This document shows, one piece after another, positions 42,571-49,552 of a stretch of DNA of 64,000 nucleotides (position 1 is its first letter; the number at the start of each line of letters is the position of its first letter). The stretch is from positions 434,001 to 498,000 of the forward strand of contig NZ_PISM01000022.1 of NCBI RefSeq assembly GCF_002929225.1. Direction: 5' to 3'. The position numbers were made by a program, and so were the translations under genes. A model generated the notes under the pieces. That model did not search any database. It was given only the letters and a program-made list of their open reading frames with translations, and was not told where the DNA came from. This stretch comes from Stutzerimonas kunmingensis. Its GTDB lineage: Bacteria > Pseudomonadota > Gammaproteobacteria > Pseudomonadales > Pseudomonadaceae.

Positions 42571-42828
42571 ATGCAAATCACCAATAACCTTCTGGGCGCG
42601 GGCCTCAGTGCCTACCAGGGCGGTCAGCAGCGCGTCGAGCAGGCCGCTTCTTCCATCGCCTCCGCCAACGCGCCAGTGCTGGGCAACTCCCAGGCGGTCA
42701 CCGAAATCACCGAAATCACCGAGCAGCTCATCCAGTTGAAGGTCGGTGAACACAGTGCCAAGGCAGGTGCCCGTATGATCCAGAGCGCTGACGAAGTCCT
42801 CGGCACGCTGATCGATACCCAGGCCTGA
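42571..42828 (+). CDS. Small protein resembling flagellar rod/hook protein ends
   Basis: An 85-residue protein. Its N-terminus (LLGAGLSAYQGGQQRVEQAASSIASANAP) recalls the N-terminal helix of flagellar rod and hook proteins, and its C-terminus (HSAKAGARMIQSADEVLGTLID) recalls the C-terminal helix of FlgC-like proteins. The central domain of such proteins is absent, leaving only the two helices joined by an EITEIT repeat. GGAG lies 5 bases ahead of the ATG. A hypothetical protein occurs at this place (after bioD, before fadE) in other pseudomonads. The function is unknown; a non-flagellar coiled coil is equally possible. Confidence 0.7.
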   Translation: MQITNNLLGAGLSAYQGGQQRVEQAASSIASANAPVLGNSQAVTEITEITEQLIQLKVGEHSAKAGARMIQSADEVLGTLIDTQA

Positions 42829-43063
42829 TCGCGTCCTCCGGCGCTCATCGATTCTCCTTGCTGATTCGAGTCGTCATTCATGCGCTCGGCCAGCTTCGCT
42901 TTTCTCCTTCCTGCATCTTCGTTCCTGCCAGTCAGCTCGGCAGGCGCCGGGCTTGCTGCGTCTTTGCAACATCAGAGTTCCTATTCCCGAATTTCGCCAG
43001 GCGTGGCCTTCGCTCGACCTGAATTTGGCTGATTCAGCCGATAAGTGGTGCCCTGTTCCGCGC
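42829..43063. other. Non-coding stretch before the fadE promoter
   Basis: Part of a 375-base gap between the small protein and fadE. The first 235 bases show no gene, no T-run hairpin and no repeat that I can recognise. The remaining part holds the fadE promoter and PsrA boxes, listed separately. Confidence 0.5.
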
Positions 43064-43092
43064 TTGACATCGCTCAGGTCGAAACGTATGTT
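43064..43092 (+). promoter_or_regulatory. Predicted sigma-70 promoter of fadE
   Basis: TTGACA (43064-43069), 17-base spacer, TATGTT (43087-43092). Transcription would start near 43099, about 105 bases before the ATG. The -10 sits inside the first PsrA box. Confidence 0.7.
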
Positions 43093-43107
43093 TCAAACGC
43101 CTGTTTG
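43081..43107. promoter_or_regulatory. Two adjoining PsrA boxes
   Basis: GAAACGTATGTTTC (43081-43094) and CAAACGCCTGTTTG (43094-43107) both fit the PsrA consensus (G/C)AAAC-N2-4-GTTT(G/C) exactly, and share one base. PsrA is a TetR-family repressor released by long-chain fatty acids or acyl-CoA, and represses beta-oxidation genes in pseudomonads. Their place on the -10 and start of the fadE promoter fits repression. Confidence 0.75.
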
Positions 43108-43203
43108 ACCCTTCGGGCTGGTAGTCCGACGGTCGAAATCGAATTCAGATGGCTGGGTCGCCCGGTCAGCTTGTTACAAGAACTCACCGCTGAGGTTTAC
43201 GCT

Positions 43204-45009
43204 ATGCCCGACTACAAGGCCCCCTTGCGCGATATCCGTTTCGTACGTGACGAGCTGCTCGGCTACGAAGCGCACTATCAGAGCCTTCCGGGATGTGAAG
43301 ACGCCACCCCGGACATGGTCAACGCGATTCTCGATGAGGGCGCGAAGTTCTGTGAGCAGGTACTCGCTCCGCTGAATCGCGTCGGCGACATCGAAGGCTG
43401 CACCTGGAGCGAGTCGGGCGTGAAGACGCCGACCGGTTTCAAGGAAGCTTATGAGCAGTACGTGGCAGGCGGCTGGCCGAGCCTGGCCCATGACGTCGAC
43501 CACGGCGGTCAGGGTCTGCCCGAGTCCCTCGGTCTGGCGATCAGCGAAATGATCGGTCAGGCCAACTGGTCCTGGGGCATGTACCCCGGCCTGTCTCATG
43601 GCTGCATGAACACCATCGCTACCCACGGTACCGACGATCAGAAGCACACCTATCTGAGCAAGCTTGTGTCCGGCCAGTGGACCGGCACCATGTGCCTGAC
43701 CGAGCCGCACTGCGGTACCGATCTGGGCATGTTGCGCACCAAGGCGGAGCCCCAGGCCGACGGCAGCTACAAGCTGAACGGCACCAAGATCTTCATCTCC
43801 TCCGGTGAACACGACATGGCCGAGAACATCGTCCATATTGTTCTGGCTCGCCTGCCCGATGCTCCGGCTGGCACCAAGGGCATCTCTCTGTTCATCGTGC
43901 CCAAGTTCCTGCCCAACGCCGAAGGCGAGAAGGGCGAGCGCAACGGTGTGAACTGCGGATCGCTTGAACACAAGATGGGCATCCACGGCAACGCGACCTG
44001 CGTCATGAACTTCGACGGCGCCACCGGCTTTCTGATCGGTCCGCCGAACAAGGGCCTGAACGCGATGTTCACCTTTATGAACACCGCACGTCTGGGTACC
44101 GCACTGCAGGGTCTGGCACATGCCGAGATCGGTTTCCAGGGCGGCATCAAGTACGCTCGTGAGCGCCTGCAGATGCGTGCGCTGAGCGGCCCCAAGGCGC
44201 CGGAAAAGCCAGCCGACCCGATCATTGTGCATCCGGACGTGCGTCGCATGCTGTTGACCATGAAGGCGTTCGCCGAGGGCAACCGCGCGATGGTCTACTT
44301 CACCGCCAAGCAGGTCGACATCGTCAAGAACAGCCAGGATGAAGAGCAGAAGAAGCAGGCCGACACGCTGCTGGCCTTCCTCACGCCGATCGCCAAGGCG
44401 TTCATGACCGAAGTAGGCTTCGAAGCTGCCAACCACGGCGTGCAGATCTACGGTGGTCACGGCTTCATCGCCGAGTGGGGCATGGAGCAGAACGTGCGTG
44501 ACGCGCGTATCTCCATGCTGTACGAGGGCACCACCGGTATCCAGGCGCTGGATCTGTTGGGCCGCAAGGTGCTGATGACCCAGGGCGAGGCGCTGAAGTC
44601 CTTCACCAAGATCGTGCACAAGTTCTGCCAGAACCAGGAAGGCAACGAAGCCATCAAGGAGTTCGTTACCCCCCTGAATCAGCTGAACAAGGAGTGGGGC
44701 GAGCTGACCATGAAGATCGGCATGGCCGCCATGAAGGATCGTGAAATGGTCGGTGCGGCGTCGGTCGACTACTGCATGTATTCCGGCTACGCCTGTCTCG
44801 CCTATTTCTGGGCTGACATGGCTCGGGTTGCTGCCGAGAAACTGGCTGAGGGCACCTCCGAGGAGGCGTTCTACAAGGCCAAGCTGCAGACCGCGCGATT
44901 CTACTTCCAGCGCATCCTGCCGCGTACCCGCATGCATGTCGACGCCATGCTGTCCGGTGCCGACAACCTGATGCAGATGGCTGAGGAAGACTTCGCTCTC
45001 GGTTACTGA
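43204..45009 (+). CDS. fadE: Acyl-CoA dehydrogenase, PsrA-controlled FadE
   Basis: A 601-residue acyl-CoA dehydrogenase of the 600-residue class with N-terminal extension (MPDYKAPLRDIRFVRDELLG), FAD/substrate blocks GTMCLTEPHCGTDLGMLRTK near 160 and KLNGTKIFISSGEHDMAENI near 190, and catalytic-Glu region LYEGTTGIQALDLLGRK near 440. The ATG at 43204 gives this conserved N-terminus. Tandem PsrA boxes overlap its promoter, so fatty acid should induce it. It ends with a strong terminator. The paralogue at 46601 is close, with the same N-terminal pattern, separated by a GGDEF gene. Confidence 0.93.
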   Translation: MPDYKAPLRDIRFVRDELLGYEAHYQSLPGCEDATPDMVNAILDEGAKFCEQVLAPLNRVGDIEGCTWSESGVKTPTGFKEAYEQYVAGGWPSLAHDVDHGGQGLPESLGLAISEMIGQANWSWGMYPGLSHGCMNTIATHGTDDQKHTYLSKLVSGQWTGTMCLTEPHCGTDLGMLRTKAEPQADGSYKLNGTKIFISSGEHDMAENIVHIVLARLPDAPAGTKGISLFIVPKFLPNAEGEKGERNGVNCGSLEHKMGIHGNATCVMNFDGATGFLIGPPNKGLNAMFTFMNTARLGTALQGLAHAEIGFQGGIKYARERLQMRALSGPKAPEKPADPIIVHPDVRRMLLTMKAFAEGNRAMVYFTAKQVDIVKNSQDEEQKKQADTLLAFLTPIAKAFMTEVGFEAANHGVQIYGGHGFIAEWGMEQNVRDARISMLYEGTTGIQALDLLGRKVLMTQGEALKSFTKIVHKFCQNQEGNEAIKEFVTPLNQLNKEWGELTMKIGMAAMKDREMVGAASVDYCMYSGYACLAYFWADMARVAAEKLAEGTSEEAFYKAKLQTARFYFQRILPRTRMHVDAMLSGADNLMQMAEEDFALGY

Positions 45010-45030
45010 CGGGTTGAGGTTGTAAAGAAA

Positions 45031-45056
45031 AGCCGCTGCTTTGCAGCGGCTTTTTT
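45031..45056 (+). terminator. Rho-independent terminator of fadE
   Basis: AGCCGCTGC (45031-45039), loop TTT, GCAGCGGCT (45043-45051) with TTTTTT at 45051-45056. It lies 22 bases after the stop. Confidence 0.93.
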
Positions 45057-45171
45057 GTGCCCAATCCAGACGTTGTATTGCTTTTGCCGCATCTTCGCCG
45101 GTATTTCGGCTGCACAACGGGTAGCAAGAAGGCAAAATGCTAGCTTTTCTCGGCAGCATGCCGGAGTTGCC

Positions 45172-46461
45172 GTGTCGCGTACCGTCCCGCCTCGCTTCAG
45201 CCATTTTCTCGCGCCATTGGCCCTGTTGCTCGGCGGAGAGGTCATCGCGCGTCAGGTTTCGCTGAACGAGTTCTTCACGTCGCTCTATAACGTCCTGCCG
45301 ACCGTACTGCTGTTGCTCGGCGGTGCGCTTTGCATGATGTACGGCCGCATCCGCGAGCTGTTTCTGCTGCTCTGCGTCTATCTTGCCTATTTCCTCCTCG
45401 ATATCCACGCCGATCACTACCGGGCGCATGGCACTCTGCTGGACGATGCTGCACTGACCTTTCATCTCTGCAGCTTGCTGCTGCCGCTGCTTTACGGCCT
45501 GTATGGCGTGTGGCGAGAGCGCAGTCACCTGGCGCAGGACGGCCTGGCCCGTGCCGCCGTGCTGTTTGCCGTCGGCGTCGTCGCCGTGGCGCTGGCAAAG
45601 CGGTTTCCGGAAGCGTTACATGCCTGGCTGGTGGTGATTCGCTGGCCCGCGCTCAAGGCCGACTGGCTACCGCTCATCCAGCTGGCGTATCCGGTGTTCC
45701 TCGTGGCGCTGGTATTGCTGATCGTCCAGTACCTTCGCCAGCCGCGACCTTCCCATGCGGCGCAGATCATCGCGCTGCTCGGCATTCTGCTGATGCTGCC
45801 GCAGACGTTCAGCCGCTATGCCGCCCTCAACATTCTGAGCAGCCATGTGCTGCTGATGCTGGTGACGGCAATCGCTCATGAGGCTTATCTCATGGCCTTT
45901 CGTGACGAGCTGACCGGCTTGCCTGGGCGTCGCGCTCTGAATGAGCGACTGCAGCGCCTGGGGCGGCAGTACGTGCTGGCGATGGCTGACGTGGACCACT
46001 TCAAGCGCTTCAACGATACCTATGGTCACGACGTCGGTGATCAGGTGCTGAAGATGGTTGCCAGCCGGCTGCGCAAGATCGGCGGCGGTGGGCGCGCCTA
46101 TCGTTATGGCGGTGAGGAATTCACTTTGGTATTTCCTGGGCACAGTATCGAGGAGTGCCTGCCGCACCTCGATGCGGTACGCCAGTCGGTGGAGGCTTAT
46201 GCCCTGCAGCTGCGTGACGCAGACAATCGGCCGAAGGATGATCGTCGCGGCCGTATGGCCCGGGGAGCGGCGTCGGCGAACCAGGTCTCGGTGACCATCA
46301 GCATCGGAGTGGCGGAGCGACAAGGCGAGCAGCGCAGTCCGGAAGAGGTGATCAAGGCCGCCGACCAAGCGCTGTACAGTGCAAAAAAAGCAGGAAGAAA
46401 CTGTTTGCGAGCGCATGGCAGTGGCCGCGGCGCGGTGCGCATGGCCGAGCATTCGCGTTAG
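45172..46461 (+). CDS. Membrane-bound diguanylate cyclase (GGDEF)
   Basis: A 429-residue protein with about seven membrane helices in the first 230 residues and a C-terminal GGDEF domain. The active-site motif is GGEEF at 313-317, with the metal site MADVDHFKRFNDTYGHDVGD near 268-287 intact, so it should make c-di-GMP. The inhibitory I-site RxxD expected 9 residues before GGEEF is absent (only Gly-rich GGGG), so product feedback is unlikely. The GTG at 45172 follows CCGGAG and lies beyond the fadE terminator; longer starts would lie in the terminator. It resembles the 7-TM sensor cyclases of pseudomonads. Confidence 0.85.
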   Translation: MSRTVPPRFSHFLAPLALLLGGEVIARQVSLNEFFTSLYNVLPTVLLLLGGALCMMYGRIRELFLLLCVYLAYFLLDIHADHYRAHGTLLDDAALTFHLCSLLLPLLYGLYGVWRERSHLAQDGLARAAVLFAVGVVAVALAKRFPEALHAWLVVIRWPALKADWLPLIQLAYPVFLVALVLLIVQYLRQPRPSHAAQIIALLGILLMLPQTFSRYAALNILSSHVLLMLVTAIAHEAYLMAFRDELTGLPGRRALNERLQRLGRQYVLAMADVDHFKRFNDTYGHDVGDQVLKMVASRLRKIGGGGRAYRYGGEEFTLVFPGHSIEECLPHLDAVRQSVEAYALQLRDADNRPKDDRRGRMARGAASANQVSVTISIGVAERQGEQRSPEEVIKAADQALYSAKKAGRNCLRAHGSGRGAVRMAEHSR

Positions 46462-46600
46462 GGTTGCATCGGTATTGATAGTGACTGGTCAAAACTATCT
46501 GGTCATAAAAAGACGCTTAATCCTGTCCTGGTTATTCGGTTAGACTCGCTGGAAACGGCCCATAGTGGCCGCAACCCAGTGTCTTGCGAGGAACCTTGCC

Positions 46601-48379
46601 ATGGCTGACTACCAAGCGCCGCTGCGCGACATGCGTTTTGTCCTGAATGAAGTCTTCGACGCGCCGAAACTCTGGCAGTCGCTGCCAGCGCTGGCCGAGG
46701 TGGTCGATGCCGAGACGGCCGATGCAATTCTCGAGGAAGCTGGCAAGATCACCGCCAACAGCATCGCGCCGCTCAACCGCAGCGGTGACGAAGAAGGCTG
46801 CCGCTGGGACGCCGGGGCGGTTTCTACGCCCGCCGGCTACCGCGAGGCTTATCAGCTATACGCCGAAGGCGGCTGGGTCGGTGTCGGTGGCGATCCGGCG
46901 TTCGGCGGGATGGGTATGCCCAAGGTCATCTCGGCTCAGGTTGAGGAGATGATGAACTCCGCCAGCCTGGCCTTCGGCCTCTATCCGATGCTGACGTCCG
47001 GCGCCTGCCTGTCGATCTACGCCCACGCCAGCGAGGAGCTCAAGCAGAAGTACCTGCCGAACATGTATGCCGGTGTCTGGTCCGGCTCCATGTGTCTGAC
47101 CGAACCTCATGCCGGTACCGACCTGGGCATCATCCGCACCAAGGCCGAGCCGCAGGCAGACGGCTCCTACAAGATCAGCGGCACCAAGATATTCATCACC
47201 GGCGGCGAGCATGACCTGACCGAGAACATCATCCACCTGGTGCTGGCCAAGCTGCCGGATGCGCCAGCTGGCTCCCGCGGCATCTCGTTGTTCTTGGTGC
47301 CGAAGGTGATGGTCAACGAGGACGGTACCCTAGGTGAGCGCAACTCGCTGTCCTGCGGTTCCATCGAGCACAAGATGGGTATCCAGGCCTCGGCGACCTG
47401 CGTGATGAACTTCGACGGTGCCACCGGCTGGATGGTCGGCGAGCCGAACAAGGGCCTCGCAGCGATGTTCACCATGATGAACTACGAGCGTCTGGGCGTC
47501 GGTATTCAGGGCCTGTCGACTGGCGAGCGCTCCTATCAGAGCGCCATCGAGTATGCCCGCGAGCGTATCCAGAGCCGCGCACCGACCGGGCCGGTTGCGC
47601 AGGACAAGGCAGCCGATCCGATCATCGTGCATCCGGATGTACGCCGCATGCTGCTGACCATGAAGGCGCTGAACGAGGGTGGTCGCGCGTTCTCCAGTTA
47701 TGTCGCGCTGCAGCTCGATATCGCCAAGTTCAGTGACGATGACGAGGCGCGACTGCGAGCCGAGGCGCAGGTGGCGCTGCTGACACCGGTAGCCAAGGCC
47801 TTCCTCACTGACATGGGGCTGGAAACCACGGTACATGGGCAGCAGATTTTCGGCGGCCATGGCTTCATCCGCGAGTGGGGCCAGGAGCAGCTGGTGCGTG
47901 ACTGCCGCATTACTCAGATCTACGAGGGCACCAACGGCATTCAAGCGCTGGACCTGGTTGGGCGCAAGATCGTCGGCAGTGGTGGCACCATGTATCAGGC
48001 CTTCGTCGATGAAATTCGTGCATTCATCGCTGATGCCGCTCCAGAGCTGGCGGAGTTCACCGAGCCCCTCAAGGCTGCCATGGACAATCTGGATGAGCTG
48101 ACCGCCTGGGTCATCGATCAGGCCAAGGTGAATCCGAACGAAATCGGCGCCGCCTCGGTGGAGTACCTGCACGTGTTCGGCTACACCGCTTATGCGTACA
48201 TGTGGGCACGCATGGCGGCGACGGCATTCGCCAAACAGGATGAAGGCGACTTCTACCAGAGCAAGCTGGGAACCGCGCGTTTCTACTTTGCTCGCCTGTT
48301 GCCGCGAATTCATTCGCTGAGTGCTTCGGTCAAGGCCGGAAGCGAGTCGCTGTACCTGCTCGACGCTGCTCAATTCTGA
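46601..48379 (+). CDS. Acyl-CoA dehydrogenase, second FadE
   Basis: A 592-residue acyl-CoA dehydrogenase paralogous to the one at 43204: MADYQAPLRDMRFVLNEVFD at the N-terminus, MCLTEPHAGTDLGIIRTK near 170, SGTKIFITGGEHDLTENI near 205, and IYEGTNGIQALDLVGRKI near 447 holding the catalytic Glu. GAGGA is ahead of the ATG at 46601. No PsrA box is visible here; instead CTGGTCA occurs twice with a 14-base period (46485-46505). The two genes probably differ in chain length or regulation. Confidence 0.93.
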   Translation: MADYQAPLRDMRFVLNEVFDAPKLWQSLPALAEVVDAETADAILEEAGKITANSIAPLNRSGDEEGCRWDAGAVSTPAGYREAYQLYAEGGWVGVGGDPAFGGMGMPKVISAQVEEMMNSASLAFGLYPMLTSGACLSIYAHASEELKQKYLPNMYAGVWSGSMCLTEPHAGTDLGIIRTKAEPQADGSYKISGTKIFITGGEHDLTENIIHLVLAKLPDAPAGSRGISLFLVPKVMVNEDGTLGERNSLSCGSIEHKMGIQASATCVMNFDGATGWMVGEPNKGLAAMFTMMNYERLGVGIQGLSTGERSYQSAIEYARERIQSRAPTGPVAQDKAADPIIVHPDVRRMLLTMKALNEGGRAFSSYVALQLDIAKFSDDDEARLRAEAQVALLTPVAKAFLTDMGLETTVHGQQIFGGHGFIREWGQEQLVRDCRITQIYEGTNGIQALDLVGRKIVGSGGTMYQAFVDEIRAFIADAAPELAEFTEPLKAAMDNLDELTAWVIDQAKVNPNEIGAASVEYLHVFGYTAYAYMWARMAATAFAKQDEGDFYQSKLGTARFYFARLLPRIHSLSASVKAGSESLYLLDAAQF

Positions 48380-48385
48380 GAAGCC

Positions 48386-48445
48386 GCGGCTTAATCTAAA
48401 GGCAATATGAAATTATTTGGCCATGACGCGGAACGATTAAGCCGC
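48386..48445. other. 11-bp inverted repeat after the second fadE
   Basis: GCGGCTTAATC (48386-48396) and GATTAAGCCGC (48435-48445) are perfect reverse complements with a 38-base loop, just after the fadE stop and before the GacA site. No T-run follows, so it is not a typical terminator. It may still fold in the mRNA or serve as an operator. Confidence 0.4.
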
Positions 48446-48470
48446 CCTTCAGGTCATAAAAACCGCACCA

Positions 48471-48488
48471 TGTAAGCCTGGACTTACA
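48471..48488 (+). promoter_or_regulatory. GacA upstream activating sequence
   Basis: TGTAAGCCTGGACTTACA fits exactly the TGTAAG-N6-CTTACA element that the response regulator GacA needs at rsm small RNA promoters in pseudomonads. It lies about 75-90 bases ahead of the probable RNA start. Confidence 0.88.
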
Positions 48489-48524
48489 GCATTGCATCAA
48501 GGATGACGCGATGTAGGAAAAGGC

Positions 48525-48554
48525 TTACAAGGCGTGATGCACAATGGCTACTAC
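48525..48554 (+). promoter_or_regulatory. Possible core promoter of the Rsm RNA
   Basis: TTACAA (48525-48530) and TACTAC (48549-48554) with an 18-base spacer. The match is weak, as expected for a promoter that needs an activator. A start near 48561 is an estimate. Confidence 0.35.
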
Positions 48555-48560
48555 AGGCTC

Positions 48561-48711
48561 ACAAGGTCTGACGGTAATCTACTGCTTAAGGACGTGGCGC
48601 ATGGAAAGCGCAAATCAATAAAACGGACCACACAGGGAGCGGCGCCAGGATGGCGCGCGATCATGGATGTCAGGATTCAGTCTGCAGAGCCCCGCTTCGG
48701 CGGGGTTTTTC
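48561..48711 (+). ncRNA. rsmY: Rsm-family regulatory RNA, probably RsmY
   Basis: An RNA of about 150 nt that would titrate RsmA/CsrA. Seven GGA triplets occur in 90 bases (48590, 48603, 48625, 48636, 48648, 48665, 48673). Two lie in clear hairpin loops: GCGC-ATGGAAA-GCGC (48597-48611) and GCGCC-AGGAT-GGCGC (48642-48656), as RsmA prefers. It ends in a perfect terminator, and an exact GacA site lies upstream. There is no open frame with a ribosome site. As I remember it, P. putida rsmY also lies just after an acyl-CoA dehydrogenase gene, which favours RsmY over RsmZ (next to rpoS/fdxA). The 5' end is uncertain. Confidence 0.8.
48688..48711 (+). terminator. Terminator of the Rsm RNA
   Basis: AGCCCCGC (48688-48695), loop TTCG, GCGGGGTT (48700-48707), followed by TTT C TTTT. 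The UUCG-type loop makes it very stable. It is on the plus strand only and cannot serve msrA. Confidence 0.92.
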
Positions 48712-48793
48712 TTTTCTGCTTAGTTCTTATGCCAGCAGTCAGCCATTCAGGCGGCCTTGCGACCGCTTAGGCTTAGCCCGACTTCCCTCGGCA

Positions 48794-49441
48794 TCAATTC
48801 GGCAGGCACACACCGGTCCCACCAAGCCCGCAATATCCCCCAGGATTCTTTGCCAGATACTGCTGGTGATAGGCCTCTGCGTAGTAGAACGACGGTGCAT
48901 CGTCTATCTCGGTGGTGATGGCCGGAAAGCCCGCTGCGCTTAGTTGCCGCTGGAAACGTTCACGGCTTGCCTCTGCCTCGCGGCGCTGCTGTGCATCCAT
49001 GCAGTAGATCGCCGAACGGTACTGGCTGCCGACATCGTTACCCTGCCGCATCCCCTGGGTCGGGTTGTGTGCCTCCCAGAAAACGCGTAGCAGCGTGCCG
49101 TAGTCGATCTGCTGAGGATCGAAGACCACCAGTACCGCCTCCGTATGCCCGGTAAGCCCGGAACAGACTTCATCGTACGTCGGGTTCGGGGTCAGGCCTC
49201 CGGCATAGCCGACAGCCGTTGTCCACACTCCCGGCTGCTCCCAGAACCGGCGTTCCGCTCCCCAGAAGCAGCCCATGCCAAACATCGCTTGGCAAAGGCC
49301 TGCTGGAAAGGGTGGCTGCAGCGGGTTGCCATTGACGTAGTGGGCGGGGGGGACCGGTACGGGTGTCGAGCGGCCGGGCAAGGCCTGCTCGGCGGTGGGC
49401 AGTGCCTGTTTGTTGATCAGAATCTGCGAGCGTAGCGACAT
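48794..49441 (-). CDS. msrA: Peptide methionine-(S)-sulfoxide reductase
   Basis: A 215-residue MsrA that repairs oxidised methionine. The catalytic motif [11 protein letters not shown] has the active Cys at 58; [15 protein letters not shown] and the C-terminal resolving cysteines ([17 protein letters not shown]) are present. The fold has the N-terminal 50-residue extension usual for E. coli-like MsrA. On the minus strand next to the DipA-like gene, as in P. aeruginosa. Confidence 0.95.
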   Translation of the reverse strand: MSLRSQILINKQALPTAEQALPGRSTPVPVPPAHYVNGNPLQPPFPAGLCQAMFGMGCFWGAERRFWEQPGVWTTAVGYAGGLTPNPTYDEVCSGLTGHTEAVLVVFDPQQIDYGTLLRVFWEAHNPTQGMRQGNDVGSQYRSAIYCMDAQQRREAEASRERFQRQLSAAGFPAITTEIDDAPSFYYAEAYHQQYLAKNPGGYCGLGGTGVCLPN

Positions 49442-49552
49442 GCGAGCCTCGAGCGGGGAAGGTGGCTGACAAGCTAGGCTACAAAAGCCCGGGAGCCAGT
49501 GAAAGCGCCACGGCTACCACGCGTCGCAGAGTTCTGCGCAAACGGCTGGCAC

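Noticed and set aside
43174..45528. Long minus-strand frame opposite fadE
   Set aside because: Antisense shadow; it runs through the fadE terminator and into the GGDEF gene and has no family motif.
48452..48464. GGTCATAAAAA occurring both here and upstream of the second fadE (46500-46510)
   Set aside because: An 11-base AT-rich match without symmetry; two copies are not enough to claim a site.
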